Of a stretch of 64,000 nucleotides of DNA, positions 20,113 through 28,684 are shown one piece after another. The translations under genes were made by a program, and so were the position numbers. This stretch comes from Desulfobacterales bacterium (lineage in GTDB: Bacteria; Desulfobacterota; Desulfobacteria; Desulfobacterales; Desulfosarcinaceae): positions 1 through 64,000 of the forward strand of contig JACRDD010000013.1 of the NCBI GenBank assembly GCA_016218685.1, written 5' to 3'. Within the stretch, counting starts at the first letter, position 1; each line of letters opens with the position of its first letter. The notes under the pieces are model-generated. The model was not told the DNA's origin, searched no databases, and saw nothing but the letters and a program-made list of their open reading frames with translations.

Positions 20113-20736
20113 TTATAATCGTTTGAAACCGTCATGGGAAATATAGGCATAAGACAAAGGCTGGGACACCTCTTCGTTCGTCTCGGCCAGCCGCTCCATT
20201 TCATGGCGCACCACGGTGATGATCCGATCCAGTTCGGCCTCCTGCTGCACCAACTGATGCAGGCGGTGTTCCAGTTTGATGATGCGCGGAACGCTGAAGC
20301 TGGTGCCGATTTCGTCGCTGTCCAGCAACGGCAATTTCCTCTTAGTCCACAGCAGGTAAAGGTGGAAAGGCGCTTCCGGGCCGCGGCGGGTATATCCTCC
20401 CAGAATGAAGGTCACCTGATGAATGGGGTCGATGGGCAGAAATTCACAGGTTTTGCGCATGAAACGCTCATATTCGGTGGCCAGGAACGGCAGCGCCGCC
20501 GAATAGACATCGTCCACATAACGCAGATTTTCCTCGTCCACAAAACGCTTCAATGAGCGGCACATCAGCTCGCCCGCGGCCGCACCGCCATTGAGAACCG
20601 CCGTGAAATCCGATAATTGATGCAGACGATCGACTTTGAGTTCGATCAGATTACCATTGGCATCCACGTCCACGGCTTTGCCGTCTACACCGAACACAAT
20701 CCCTTCTTTGGATTTGCAGGCAATCAGTTGTGACAT
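20113..20736 (-). CDS. Proteasome/HslV-like Ntn-hydrolase with N-terminal Ser
   Basis: The 207-residue protein starts MSQLIACKSKEGIVFGVDGKA. If Met is removed, Ser is residue 1, Asp falls at 17 and Lys at 33, exactly where Thr1, Asp17 and Lys33 sit in proteasome beta subunits and HslV. The segments VDGKA and LKVDRLHQLSDFTAVLNGG line up with HslV GDGQAT and KKVRRLYNDKVIAGFAGG. No propeptide precedes the Ser, and the start is fixed by AAGGAGGG. The C-terminal region (about 150-207) is helical and unlike HslV. Peptidase activity with a Ser nucleophile is an inference; it could also be a structural Ntn relative. There is no hslU nearby. It lies between rarA and aceE on the same strand, with gaps of 174 and 194 bases. 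Confidence 0.72.
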   Translation of the reverse strand: MSQLIACKSKEGIVFGVDGKAVDVDANGNLIELKVDRLHQLSDFTAVLNGGAAAGELMCRSLKRFVDEENLRYVDDVYSAALPFLATEYERFMRKTCEFLPIDPIHQVTFILGGYTRRGPEAPFHLYLLWTKRKLPLLDSDEIGTSFSVPRIIKLEHRLHQLVQQEAELDRIITVVRHEMERLAETNEEVSQPLSYAYISHDGFKRL

Positions 20737-20910
20737 CTTTTCCCTCCTTGAGGCTAACTTGAGTTATCCGCTGAAGGAGAAATTCCGCGCCGCACGATTC
20801 GCTTTCGTGCCGCGACTGCCTCTGCGCTCCGGCCACTGGAATAGTAAATCAAAGCGTGACGGTTGTCATGCGCTGGTTTAATTTTTCTTCGGGAGGGACT
20901 CAGCAGGCGG

Positions 20911-22284
20911 CTATTTGTCGTTGGGATGTTTCCTGGCATCGACACGACCCAACTGCTGACGCCAATGGTCCACGCGCTGCTTGATGAGCTTTTCATAGCC
21001 GCGTTCGGTGGGCATGTAAAAAAAGGTCCCATGCAGTTTTTCGGGCAGATAGTATTGCGGCACGTAGGCATCCTGGTAGTCGTGGGCATACTTGTAATCC
21101 CGGCCGTATCCCAATGAACGCATCAATCGGGTGGGAGCGTTGCGAATGTGCATCGGGACGGGCAAGGAACCGGTGGTCTGGATGGTTTCGCGTACCTGGC
21201 CATAGGCGCTGTAAATGCTGTTGCTCTTGACGGCCGTGGCCAGATAGACCGCCGCCTGGGCCAGACACAACTCGCCCTCGGGCGGCCCGATGAAGCGAAA
21301 AGCCTCCATGGCGGCCATGGTCAGCGGCAGCGCATGGGGATCGGCATTGCCGATGTCTTCGGAAGCGAACCGCACCATGCGCCGGGCCACGTACAGCGGG
21401 TCTTCGCCGGCCATCAGCATGCGCGCCAGCCAGTAAAGCGCGGCATCGGGGTCGCTGCCGCGCAGGCTCTTATGAAAGGCCGAAATCAGGTTGTAGTGCT
21501 CCTCGCCCCCCTTGTCGTATTGCAGGGCCTTTTGCTGCAGGGCCTGGGCCACATCGTTGACTTCTATGGGCCTGGGCGTCCCGTCGGCGGGCGGCCCTTG
21601 CCTGGCCAGGGTCAAGAAGGAGGCCATCTCCAGATTGCTCAGGAGCGTGCGGGCATCTCCGCCCGAGACCCGGATCAAATGGTCGGCCGCCGCCGGGCTC
21701 AACGCCAACCGGTGGCGCCCCAATCCGCGCGTCTCGTCTTCGAGGGTCTGGCGCAGGATAATCCGCAATTCATCATCGTTGAGGGGGTGAAGGGTCACCA
21801 CGCGACAGCGGGAGAGCAAGGCCGAAATCACTTCGAAGGAAGGATTCTCGGTGGTGGCACCGATCAGGGTCAGCAGTCCGCTTTCCACGTGATGGAGAAA
21901 GGCGTCCTGTTGGGACTTATTGAAACGGTGAATTTCGTCCACGAAAAGGATGGTGCGTTGGCCCTGGCGGTTGAGCATGTCGCGGGCCTCCTCGATGACC
22001 GCCCGGATCTCCTTCACCCCCGAAAGCACGGCGGAGAAATGGACGAAATGGGAGCGGGTGCTGTGCGCCACAATGCGCGCCAAGGTCGTTTTGCCCGTGC
22101 CGGGAGGCCCCCAAAGGATCATGGAGAAGATGCGATCGTTGCGGATGGCCTCGGCCAGCAGACTGCCCGGCCCGGCCACGTCGGACTGCCCGACGAACTC
22201 CGGCAGGCTGCGCGGCCGCATGCGCTCGGCCAGCGGCCGGGATTCCACCGCGGCATTATTTTCTGAATCGGCGAAGAGGTCCAT
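20911..22284 (-). CDS. rarA: Replication-associated recombination protein A (AAA+ ATPase)
   Basis: The 457-residue protein is the RarA/MgsA family: LAERMRPRSLPEFVGQSDV, Walker A GPPGTGKTTLAR (about 57-68), Walker B LFVDEIHRFNKSQQD, sensor 1 IGATTENPSF and the C-terminal tetramerisation region with MLMAGEDPLYVARR and ASEDIGNADP. It resembles clamp-loader subunits, binds SSB and acts at stalled forks. The residue order and length are complete. The ribosome site upstream of 22284 is weak. Confidence 0.95.
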   Translation of the reverse strand: MDLFADSENNAAVESRPLAERMRPRSLPEFVGQSDVAGPGSLLAEAIRNDRIFSMILWGPPGTGKTTLARIVAHSTRSHFVHFSAVLSGVKEIRAVIEEARDMLNRQGQRTILFVDEIHRFNKSQQDAFLHHVESGLLTLIGATTENPSFEVISALLSRCRVVTLHPLNDDELRIILRQTLEDETRGLGRHRLALSPAAADHLIRVSGGDARTLLSNLEMASFLTLARQGPPADGTPRPIEVNDVAQALQQKALQYDKGGEEHYNLISAFHKSLRGSDPDAALYWLARMLMAGEDPLYVARRMVRFASEDIGNADPHALPLTMAAMEAFRFIGPPEGELCLAQAAVYLATAVKSNSIYSAYGQVRETIQTTGSLPVPMHIRNAPTRLMRSLGYGRDYKYAHDYQDAYVPQYYLPEKLHGTFFYMPTERGYEKLIKQRVDHWRQQLGRVDARKHPNDK

Positions 22285-22582
22285 GGTTGTCGTAACTTAT
22301 GTGTTCTGGTAGTATGTTTTGCCAGAGCGTTCCATTGCCCAATCCCATCCAAAAGGCAAGCAAAATGCTCGACGCATGCCGTACCGGTTTGGCGCCCACG
22401 CTGACCGACTTTACAACCCATATTAAGGCGTTACCATGCAAGGCAACCATCGTTCCGTTTAAATCGAAGCTATAATCCCTGGCGGAGCGTAAGCAATCCG
22501 CGGGAACGGAAGCGATGCAACCACCACACCGTTGCCGATAACGATGGCATTCAGAACAGGATGCCGGTGCAAAGGGGGATCG

Positions 22583-24619
22583 ATGCCAAAGCCAGTCAAG
22601 TGGATTTTGATCGTTTTAGCCATATTGGTCGTGATCGTTATCACGGCGGTGGTTGTTGCGCCCATGGTGATCAACCTTGAAAAATACAAACCCCGCATCG
22701 AAGCCGAAGCCGGCAAAGCTCTCGGACGCCCGGTGACCCTGGGAGGCAAAATCGAACCCTCGGTGTTTCCCTGGGTGGGCGTCGCCTTGTCCGACGTCCG
22801 TATCAGCAATCCTGCCGGTTTTGCGGAGAAGGATTTTGTCTCCGTGGGTTTGTTCGAAGTTCGGGTCAAACTGCTGCCCTTGCTCTCGGGCGATTATCAA
22901 ATCAGGCGTTTTGTGGTCGTGGAACCGCGCATCGTCATGGAGAAAAGAAAAGACGGCCACACCAATTTAGAGGGATTGGGAGGCCCCCCCAGCCCTTCGC
23001 CAACCCCCAAGCCGGATAAAGCGCCGGCGGACAAGCCCAAATCGGAACAAGCCCCGGCCATCAAAGCCCTGGTCGTCGATGAATTTGCCATCACCAACGG
23101 CCATCTGCTCTATATCGATGCCGCCGCAGGCGCCCGCCACGAAGTCAAAGATCTAAACTTGACCCTCACCGATGTCTCCTTGGACAAGCCGATCCGAATG
23201 GACTTCAGCGCCGTGGCCGACAAGTACCCCTTGGTTTTGACCGGCACCGTCGGCCCCGTGGGCACGGCCCCGGGCAAAAGCCCCCTCAATGTGAACCTGG
23301 TGGCCGAGTTGATCAAGGAGTTGAAGGTCCAGGTCCAAGGAACGATCGATCCATCCAAGGCCACCCCCCAATTTAACATGCATGTCCAGGTGGCGCCTTT
23401 TTCCCCGCGCAAGGTCCTCACCGAATTGAAGCAGATGCCCTTTGAACCGGCCGATCCAAAAGCGCTCAACTCCCTGGCGCTCTCCCTGGCGCTCTCGGGA
23501 TCTCCGGAAAGCGTCGCCATCACCGGCGGCAAACTGACCCTGGACGATTCCCTGATGACCTTCCAGGCCCAGGCCAAGGCCTTCGACAAGCCCGACATCA
23601 AACTCAAGGCCGACCTGGACCGCATCGATATCGACCGTTACCTTCCGCCGCCCGCCGAGAAGAAAGCCGTAGAAACGCCCCCGGCGACACCCGCGGCCGC
23701 GCCCCAGAAGAAAACCGATTACACCGCCCTGCGCAAGCTGGTATTGGACGCCCAGATCAAGATCGCCGAACTCAAAGCCAACAATCTGCGGATGCAGAAT
23801 GTCGTGATGAAGGCCACCGCCAGCAACGGCGTCATCCGCCTCTCCCCGCTGAACATCGATCTGTACAAAGGCAGCGTGGCGGTAGACAGCACCCTTAACG
23901 TGCAGCAGAGCACCCCCCGCAGCACGGCCAACCTTGCGGTCAAAAACCTGCAAGCCGGCCCGCTGATCAGAGACATGCTCAACAAGGATATTATCGAAGG
24001 CGTCATGAATTCGTCCATCAACCTTCAATTCAGTGGCGACGCTGCCGAAACGATCCGCCAAACCCTGTCGGGCAAAGGCGAACTCAAGTTCAGCGACGGC
24101 GCCATCGTGGGCATCGACCTGGCCAACATGGTGCGCAATGTGCAGTCCTCCTTCGGAGTGGGGGAGGTTCCTGCCGAAAAACCGCGCACCGACTTCAGCG
24201 AACTGCTCGTGCCCTTCACCGTCACCGATGGCGTGGCCAAGCTGAACGATGCCCAGGTCAGCTCGCCCCTGCTGCGGGCCACGGCCAACGGCAACGCCGA
24301 CCTGGTGAAAGAAACCCTGGACATGCGTGTGGTCCCGACTTTCGTGGGCACGCTCAAGGGCCAGGGGGACACCAAGCAGCGCACCGGCGTGATGGTGCCG
24401 GTGCTGGTCGGCGGCACCTTCGACAAGCCCAAATTCCGGCCGGACATCAAGGGCCTGCTTAACCAGCCATTGCCGGACAAGGAGGCGCTCAAACAAATGG
24501 CGCCCTCGAAACAACAGATCAAAGATACCCAAAAAGATCTGGAAAAGCAGGGCAAAGACTTGCTCAAGGGGCTGCCCTTCGGCCAACCGCAACAACAGCA
24601 ACCCCAACCGACGCCATAG
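22583..24619 (+). CDS. AsmA-family inner-membrane/periplasmic protein
   Basis: With the ATG at 22583 behind AAAGGGGGATCG the product has 678 residues. It has one N-terminal membrane helix (ILIVLAILVVIVITAVVV), then the AsmA domain start INLEKYKPRIEAEAGKALGRPVTL. A Pro/Lys-rich low-complexity linker lies near 145-175 and another near 375-390. The C-terminal AsmA_2 region has SSINLQFSGDA, KGELKFSDGAIVGIDL and DMRVVPTFVGTLKG. The tail is Gln/Pro-rich. AsmA-like proteins are thought to bridge the periplasm and move phospholipid to the outer membrane. It is probably co-transcribed with the lipoprotein gene 50 bases downstream. Confidence 0.9.
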   Translation: MPKPVKWILIVLAILVVIVITAVVVAPMVINLEKYKPRIEAEAGKALGRPVTLGGKIEPSVFPWVGVALSDVRISNPAGFAEKDFVSVGLFEVRVKLLPLLSGDYQIRRFVVVEPRIVMEKRKDGHTNLEGLGGPPSPSPTPKPDKAPADKPKSEQAPAIKALVVDEFAITNGHLLYIDAAAGARHEVKDLNLTLTDVSLDKPIRMDFSAVADKYPLVLTGTVGPVGTAPGKSPLNVNLVAELIKELKVQVQGTIDPSKATPQFNMHVQVAPFSPRKVLTELKQMPFEPADPKALNSLALSLALSGSPESVAITGGKLTLDDSLMTFQAQAKAFDKPDIKLKADLDRIDIDRYLPPPAEKKAVETPPATPAAAPQKKTDYTALRKLVLDAQIKIAELKANNLRMQNVVMKATASNGVIRLSPLNIDLYKGSVAVDSTLNVQQSTPRSTANLAVKNLQAGPLIRDMLNKDIIEGVMNSSINLQFSGDAAETIRQTLSGKGELKFSDGAIVGIDLANMVRNVQSSFGVGEVPAEKPRTDFSELLVPFTVTDGVAKLNDAQVSSPLLRATANGNADLVKETLDMRVVPTFVGTLKGQGDTKQRTGVMVPVLVGGTFDKPKFRPDIKGLLNQPLPDKEALKQMAPSKQQIKDTQKDLEKQGKDLLKGLPFGQPQQQQPQPTP

Positions 24620-24669
24620 CCCCGCTGTGGCGGATGGCTTGCCGGAGCGCTCATTAAGAAGGAAACACC

Positions 24670-25188
24670 ATGAAGTACATGGAGCAAGGCCGCATCCGCC
24701 GGACAGCGGCCCTTTGGGCCCTGGCGTTGCTTTTGGTCGGCTGCGCCACCCTGGGGCGCGATTTCGAGAAGCCGCAGGTCCATATCGCCGGCATTCGGAT
24801 GCTGGGGATCCAGGGCTTCGAATCCACGTTTCAGGTCGATCTGCGGGTGATCAATCCCAATGACACGGCCCTGCCCGTGGAAGGCGTGGTCTGCGACCTG
24901 GCCCTCAACGGCCATCACCTGGCCAAAGGGGTGGCCAACCCCGGGGCTGACATTCCGGCCTACGGCACCGTGCTGATCCCGGTCACGATCTACACCTCCC
25001 TCATCGACATGGTGGGTCTGGCTCACCGGCTGATCCAAGGCGCCCAGGGCAATCAACCCCTGGAAAAATGGAGTTATGCCATCAACGGCCAACTGGACAT
25101 GGGCGGCAGCATGTGGCCCGGCAGACTGCCCTTCGATGCCAAGGGGGAGATCGACATCGGGGAACTGACGGGCGTCACGCGGAAGTAA
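24670..25188 (+). CDS. LEA14-like (WHy-domain) lipoprotein
   Basis: The 172 residues start with a signal peptide and lipobox (LALLLVGCATLG), so the mature protein begins at Cys about residue 25 and is lipid-anchored. A single WHy/LEA type 2 beta-sandwich follows, with VDLRVINPNDTALPVEG and YGTVLIPVTIYTSLIDMV. These domains occur in bacterial envelope lipoproteins of unknown function and in plant desiccation proteins. Position directly after the AsmA gene suggests an outer-envelope role. Confidence 0.85.
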   Translation: MKYMEQGRIRRTAALWALALLLVGCATLGRDFEKPQVHIAGIRMLGIQGFESTFQVDLRVINPNDTALPVEGVVCDLALNGHHLAKGVANPGADIPAYGTVLIPVTIYTSLIDMVGLAHRLIQGAQGNQPLEKWSYAINGQLDMGGSMWPGRLPFDAKGEIDIGELTGVTRK

Positions 25189-25192
25189 TCAA

Positions 25193-25867
25193 TCAGCGCG
25201 ATTTGGTGACCCCGATCCTTGGACATGCGCCCGCAACAGGGCACCGACTGCAAAAGGGAGAGGTGGGCCGGCAGATCACTTGTCCGAAGGCCACCAGCAA
25301 TTCGTTGTAGCGCATCCAATGTTTGCGCGGCAGTTTGGCGCGCAGGGCCATTTCGGTCTGTTCAGGGGTCCGGGTCTGAACGTAGCCGATGCGGTTGCTG
25401 ATGCGGTGCACATGGGTGTCCACGCACATGGCTTCTTTCCGAAAACCTTCCAGCAGCACCAGATTGGCCGTCTTGCGGCCCACCCCCGGCAACGCCAGCA
25501 ACCCCTCCATGCTATCCGGCACCCGGCCCTGATGCTCGTCTAAAAGGATGCGGCTGATTTCCAGCAAGCGCTTGGCCTTGGTGGGGTAAAAGCCCACCGG
25601 ATAGATCAGCCGGGCCACCGCCGTTTCGCCCAACGCCAGCAACTGCTCCGGCGTCCGGGCCTGGGCGAAAAGACGCTCGGCCGCCAGGGCGGTCACCTCG
25701 TCCTTGGTGCGCAGCGATAAAATCGTGGAAACCAGCACCTCGAACGGCGTGGCCCCGCGATGGGCAATAAAGGTAATGATGGGCGCGCGCCAATCGGCAT
25801 ACGCTTCGGTCAACGCCGCCACAAAAGCGTCCATATCCATGTTTATCGTCTTGGCCTTAAGCGCCAT
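25193..25867 (-). CDS. nth: Endonuclease III (DNA glycosylase/AP lyase)
   Basis: The 224-residue protein has the helix-hairpin-helix [13 protein letters not shown] with the catalytic Lys in the hairpin, the catalytic Asp in [13 protein letters not shown] and the [4Fe-4S] loop C-x6-C-x2-C-x5-C at the C-terminus ([17 protein letters not shown]). It removes oxidised pyrimidines. AGGAGAGAAAGGCGG precedes the ATG. Its 3' end is 4 bases from that of the convergent lipoprotein gene, and it diverges from the lexA mutasome operon. Confidence 0.95.
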   Translation of the reverse strand: MALKAKTINMDMDAFVAALTEAYADWRAPIITFIAHRGATPFEVLVSTILSLRTKDEVTALAAERLFAQARTPEQLLALGETAVARLIYPVGFYPTKAKRLLEISRILLDEHQGRVPDSMEGLLALPGVGRKTANLVLLEGFRKEAMCVDTHVHRISNRIGYVQTRTPEQTEMALRAKLPRKHWMRYNELLVAFGQVICRPTSPFCSRCPVAGACPRIGVTKSR

Positions 25868-25938
25868 CCGCCTTTCTCTCCTTTATTTATAGCAGCTATT
25901 TATAGCAGCGGCCGAGCATACGGGTTTATCCCCGGAGT

Positions 25939-25960
25939 GTAAATCCCACACATTATTTAC
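25939..25960. promoter_or_regulatory. Candidate operator repeats upstream of lexA
   Basis: GTAAAT (25939-25944) and ATTTAC (25955-25960) form an inverted repeat with a 10-base gap. The tetramer ACAT then recurs at 25950, 25959, 25971, 25977 and 25983, overlapping the promoter. LexA usually represses its own gene through symmetric sites at the promoter, and Desulfobacterota LexA operators vary, so these are the likely contact bases. Confidence 0.4.
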
Positions 25961-25973
25961 ATAAAAGTTTACA

Positions 25974-26001
25974 TTGACATTAACATTTGACCGTTTATAA
26001 T
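25974..26001 (+). promoter_or_regulatory. Consensus sigma70 promoter of the lexA mutasome operon
   Basis: TTGACA (25974-25979) and TATAAT (25996-26001) match both consensus hexamers perfectly, with a 16-base spacer. Transcription would start near 26008, about 38 bases before the preferred lexA start. Such a strong promoter makes sense only under tight repression, as expected for an SOS gene. Confidence 0.8.
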
Positions 26002-26045
26002 TTCCATCATGAAGGCGCGGGTTCAATGAACGAATGGAGCAATCG

Positions 26046-26672
26046 ATGCAACCTTCTCTGACCGACCGCCAGCAGCAGCTTTTCAACTACCTGTCCCAAG
26101 CCGTGGCCAACGACGGCCGGGCCCCCAGCCTGCGCCAGGCCGCCGCCGACCTGGGCGTCAGCCACGCGGCCGTGGCCCAGGGGCTCAAGGCCCTGGAAGA
26201 GAAAGGTTACGTCAAACGCGAGGGACGTTACAGCCGGACCGTCTACCTGCTCAACGCGGCCCAGCAGGCCGCCGCCCCCCATCGCTGGCGGGAAGTGCCC
26301 ATCATCGGCCGGGTCACGGCCGGCCTGCCCATGTACGCCCAGCAGGAGTGGGACGGCACCCTGGTGCTGGATGCCTCCCTGTTCAAGGAGCAGCACCTGT
26401 TCGCCTTGCGCGTGCGGGGCGACTCCATGCGCGAGGCCGCCATCCTGGACGGCGACCTGGCCATCTGCGCCCCGCGCCAGTTCGCCCGCAACGGCGAAAT
26501 CGTGGTGGCCCTGGTGCGCGGCGAAGAGGCCACCGTCAAACGCTTCTTCCTGCACCCGGAGCGCATTGAGTTGCGGCCGGAAAACCCCCGGTTCAAACCG
26601 ATGTTTTTCGATTTCGGCGAAGTGCTGGTGCAGGGCAAGGTAGTCGGCATCCACCGCGCCATGGATCTATAG
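26046..26672 (+). CDS. lexA: LexA repressor
   Basis: The product is 208 residues from 26046 (GGAG eight bases before); an in-frame ATG at 26034 lacks a ribosome site. An N-terminal winged HTH (1-70, LRQAAADLGVSHAAVAQGLKALEEKGYV) is joined to an S24 autoprotease domain. Cleavage site Ala-Gly lies in RVTAGLP, the nucleophile Ser in VRGDSMREA and the Lys in TVKRFF. It represses DNA-damage genes and self-cleaves with RecA. It is the first gene of a tight operon with a DUF72 gene, imuB and dnaE2, so cleavage should release the whole mutasome. Confidence 0.95.
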   Translation: MQPSLTDRQQQLFNYLSQAVANDGRAPSLRQAAADLGVSHAAVAQGLKALEEKGYVKREGRYSRTVYLLNAAQQAAAPHRWREVPIIGRVTAGLPMYAQQEWDGTLVLDASLFKEQHLFALRVRGDSMREAAILDGDLAICAPRQFARNGEIVVALVRGEEATVKRFFLHPERIELRPENPRFKPMFFDFGEVLVQGKVVGIHRAMDL

Positions 26673-26680
26673 GTTGGCCC

Positions 26681-27502
26681 ATGCAAACCGCGACACCCCC
26701 ATCCCCATCCCCCCTCGACCGCCTGCGCATCGGCACCTGTGGCTACTCCTATCCCGAATGGGGCGATGCCGGATTTTATCCGCCGGGCACTCCCGCCCAG
26801 GCCATGCTGTCGCTCTATGCCCGGCAATTTTCCATCACCGAACTGAACTACACCTGGTACCAGATGCCCAAGGCCGCGGCCATGGAACGCATGCTCCCCA
26901 AGGTACCCGCACAATTCGGCTTTGCCGTGAAACTCACCCGCAGCATGACCCATGAAATTGATCCCCACGCCTGGCGCGGCCAGGTGAACCAGTTCCGGGA
27001 AGGCATCGCCCCCCTGGTGCAGGCCGACCGGCTGCCGGCCGTGCTGGTGCAACTGCCCGCCGCCTTCGAGCGCAACGAGGCCAACCGGCACTATCTGGCC
27101 AATCTGCTCGATGCCCTGGCCGGCCTGCCCCTGGCCGTGGAGTTCCGCCACCACTCCTGGGCCACGGATCGCGTCTTCACCGAACTCGAGCGCCGCCGGG
27201 TGACCCTGGTGAGCGTGGACGTACCCGACCTGCCCTATCTCTTCCCGGCCCTGGACGTCGTTACCAACCCCGATCTGTTCTACATCCGCTTCCACGGCCG
27301 CAACACCCGGGGCTGGCGCTCGGGCAACATGCAAAAGCAGTTCGACTACCTCTACAGCCCGGCCGAACTGCAAACCTGGAGCGGGGAGATGATCCCCAAA
27401 ATGGCATCCCAGGCCCATAGCGGCGTCATCTTCTTCAACAACCATGTCCGCGCCCAGGCCCCGCGCAACGCCCAGATGCTGATCGAGCAGTTGGGGGGAT
27501 AG
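26681..27502 (+). CDS. DUF72 (YecE-like) TIM-barrel protein inside the mutasome operon
   Basis: The 273-residue protein has the DUF72 hallmarks: RIGTCGYSYPEWGDAGFYPPG near the start, FAVKLTRSMTHE, LAVEFRHHSW and the C-terminal FFNNHVRAQAPRNA. The fold is a TIM barrel with a conserved, probably catalytic pocket; the biochemical role is unknown, and some members have been linked to Fe-S or nucleic-acid metabolism without proof. It begins 8 bases after lexA and ends 2 bases before imuB, in the place normally held by imuA. That context suggests a part in damage response, but this is an inference. Confidence 0.9.
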   Translation: MQTATPPSPSPLDRLRIGTCGYSYPEWGDAGFYPPGTPAQAMLSLYARQFSITELNYTWYQMPKAAAMERMLPKVPAQFGFAVKLTRSMTHEIDPHAWRGQVNQFREGIAPLVQADRLPAVLVQLPAAFERNEANRHYLANLLDALAGLPLAVEFRHHSWATDRVFTELERRRVTLVSVDVPDLPYLFPALDVVTNPDLFYIRFHGRNTRGWRSGNMQKQFDYLYSPAELQTWSGEMIPKMASQAHSGVIFFNNHVRAQAPRNAQMLIEQLGG

Positions 27503-27504
27503 CC

Positions 27505-28677
27505 ATGGAGCGAACCATCATCCACCTCAACATCGCCGACTTCGCCGCCGCCGTCGAGCGCCGCCTCGACCGCCGCCTGGACGGCCGCCCCCTGGCCATC
27601 GCCGCCCCGGCCGCCTCCCGGGCCGTGGTCTACGACATGAGCGACGAAGCCTACCAGGCCGGCGTCCGCAAGGGCATGCCCCTGACCCGGGCCACGCGCC
27701 TGTGCCGCGACCTGACCGTCCGCCCGCCCCAACCGGCCCGCTACGAACAGGCCATGGCCGACCTGCTGGGCCAGGCCCGCGCCTACTCACCGCTCATCGA
27801 ACCCGGCGACCAGGACGGCCACCTCTTCGTGGATGTCACCGGCACCAGCCGCCTCTTCGGACCGGCCGTGGATGTGGCCTGGCGCCTGCGCCGCCGGACG
27901 CGGCAGGAACTGGGATTGGACCCCATCTGGACGGTGGCCGCCAACAAGCTGGTGGCCAAGGTGGCCTCGCGCCTGGTCAAACCCCAGGGCGAGTATATCG
28001 TAACCCCCGGCGACGAAGAGGCCTTCCTGTCGCCCCTGCCGGTATGGCTCGTGCCCGGCATCGAGGCCCCGGACCTCTCCCGGCTGCGCGAATTGAACCT
28101 CACCCGCGTGCACCAGGTGACGGCCCTGGACCCGGTCCACCTGGAGGTCGCCCTGGGCCCCCGGGCCGCCTTCGTGGCCGCCGCCCTGCGCGGCCGGGAC
28201 GACGCGCCGGTCCTGCCCGTGGGCCAAAAGCCACCGCGGGTGGAGCTCAACCAGACGTTGGACACCGACAGCCATGACCCGGCCGTTCTGGAAGCCCGGC
28301 TCTATCCCCTGGTGGAAGCCGCCGGCCGGCAGATGCGTCGCCAGGGCCGCGTCGCCCGGCGCATCGCCGTCACCGCCGACTACAGCGACGGCCGGCGCTG
28401 TGTCCGCCAGACCCGCGTGGAGCCGCCCACGGCCAACGATCTGGCTCTGTTTGACCTGGCCCGCCGCGCCCTGCACCTGGCCGTGGTCCGGCGCACCCGG
28501 GTGCGCCACCTGCGCCTGGTCTGCGACCGGCTGATCTTCCCGCCGGCCCAACTGCCTTTGTTTGAGGAAGAGCGCCGCACCGTGCTGCGCCGGGAACATC
28601 TCATCGCGGCCATGGACCGCATCCGGGATCGGTTTGGGACCCAAGCCGTCCGGATGGGCCGCGCGGCCACCGGTTGA
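27505..28677 (+). CDS. imuB: ImuB, catalytically inactive Y-family polymerase
   Basis: The 390-residue protein has Y-family palm, finger and little-finger layout (HLNIADFAAAVERR at 7-20, LFVDVTGTSRLFG at 107-119, helix-hairpin region 180-215). All three catalytic acidic residues are lost. The position matching Dpo4 Asp7 is Asn9, and those matching Asp105 and Glu106 are Gly105 and His106. That pattern defines ImuB, the non-catalytic scaffold that links DnaE2 to the beta clamp. The QLPLFEEE segment near 352-359 is a good candidate for the clamp-binding motif. It sits between the DUF72 gene and dnaE2. Confidence 0.9.
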   Translation: MERTIIHLNIADFAAAVERRLDRRLDGRPLAIAAPAASRAVVYDMSDEAYQAGVRKGMPLTRATRLCRDLTVRPPQPARYEQAMADLLGQARAYSPLIEPGDQDGHLFVDVTGTSRLFGPAVDVAWRLRRRTRQELGLDPIWTVAANKLVAKVASRLVKPQGEYIVTPGDEEAFLSPLPVWLVPGIEAPDLSRLRELNLTRVHQVTALDPVHLEVALGPRAAFVAAALRGRDDAPVLPVGQKPPRVELNQTLDTDSHDPAVLEARLYPLVEAAGRQMRRQGRVARRIAVTADYSDGRRCVRQTRVEPPTANDLALFDLARRALHLAVVRRTRVRHLRLVCDRLIFPPAQLPLFEEERRTVLRREHLIAAMDRIRDRFGTQAVRMGRAATG

Positions 28678-28684
28678 TGCACGC

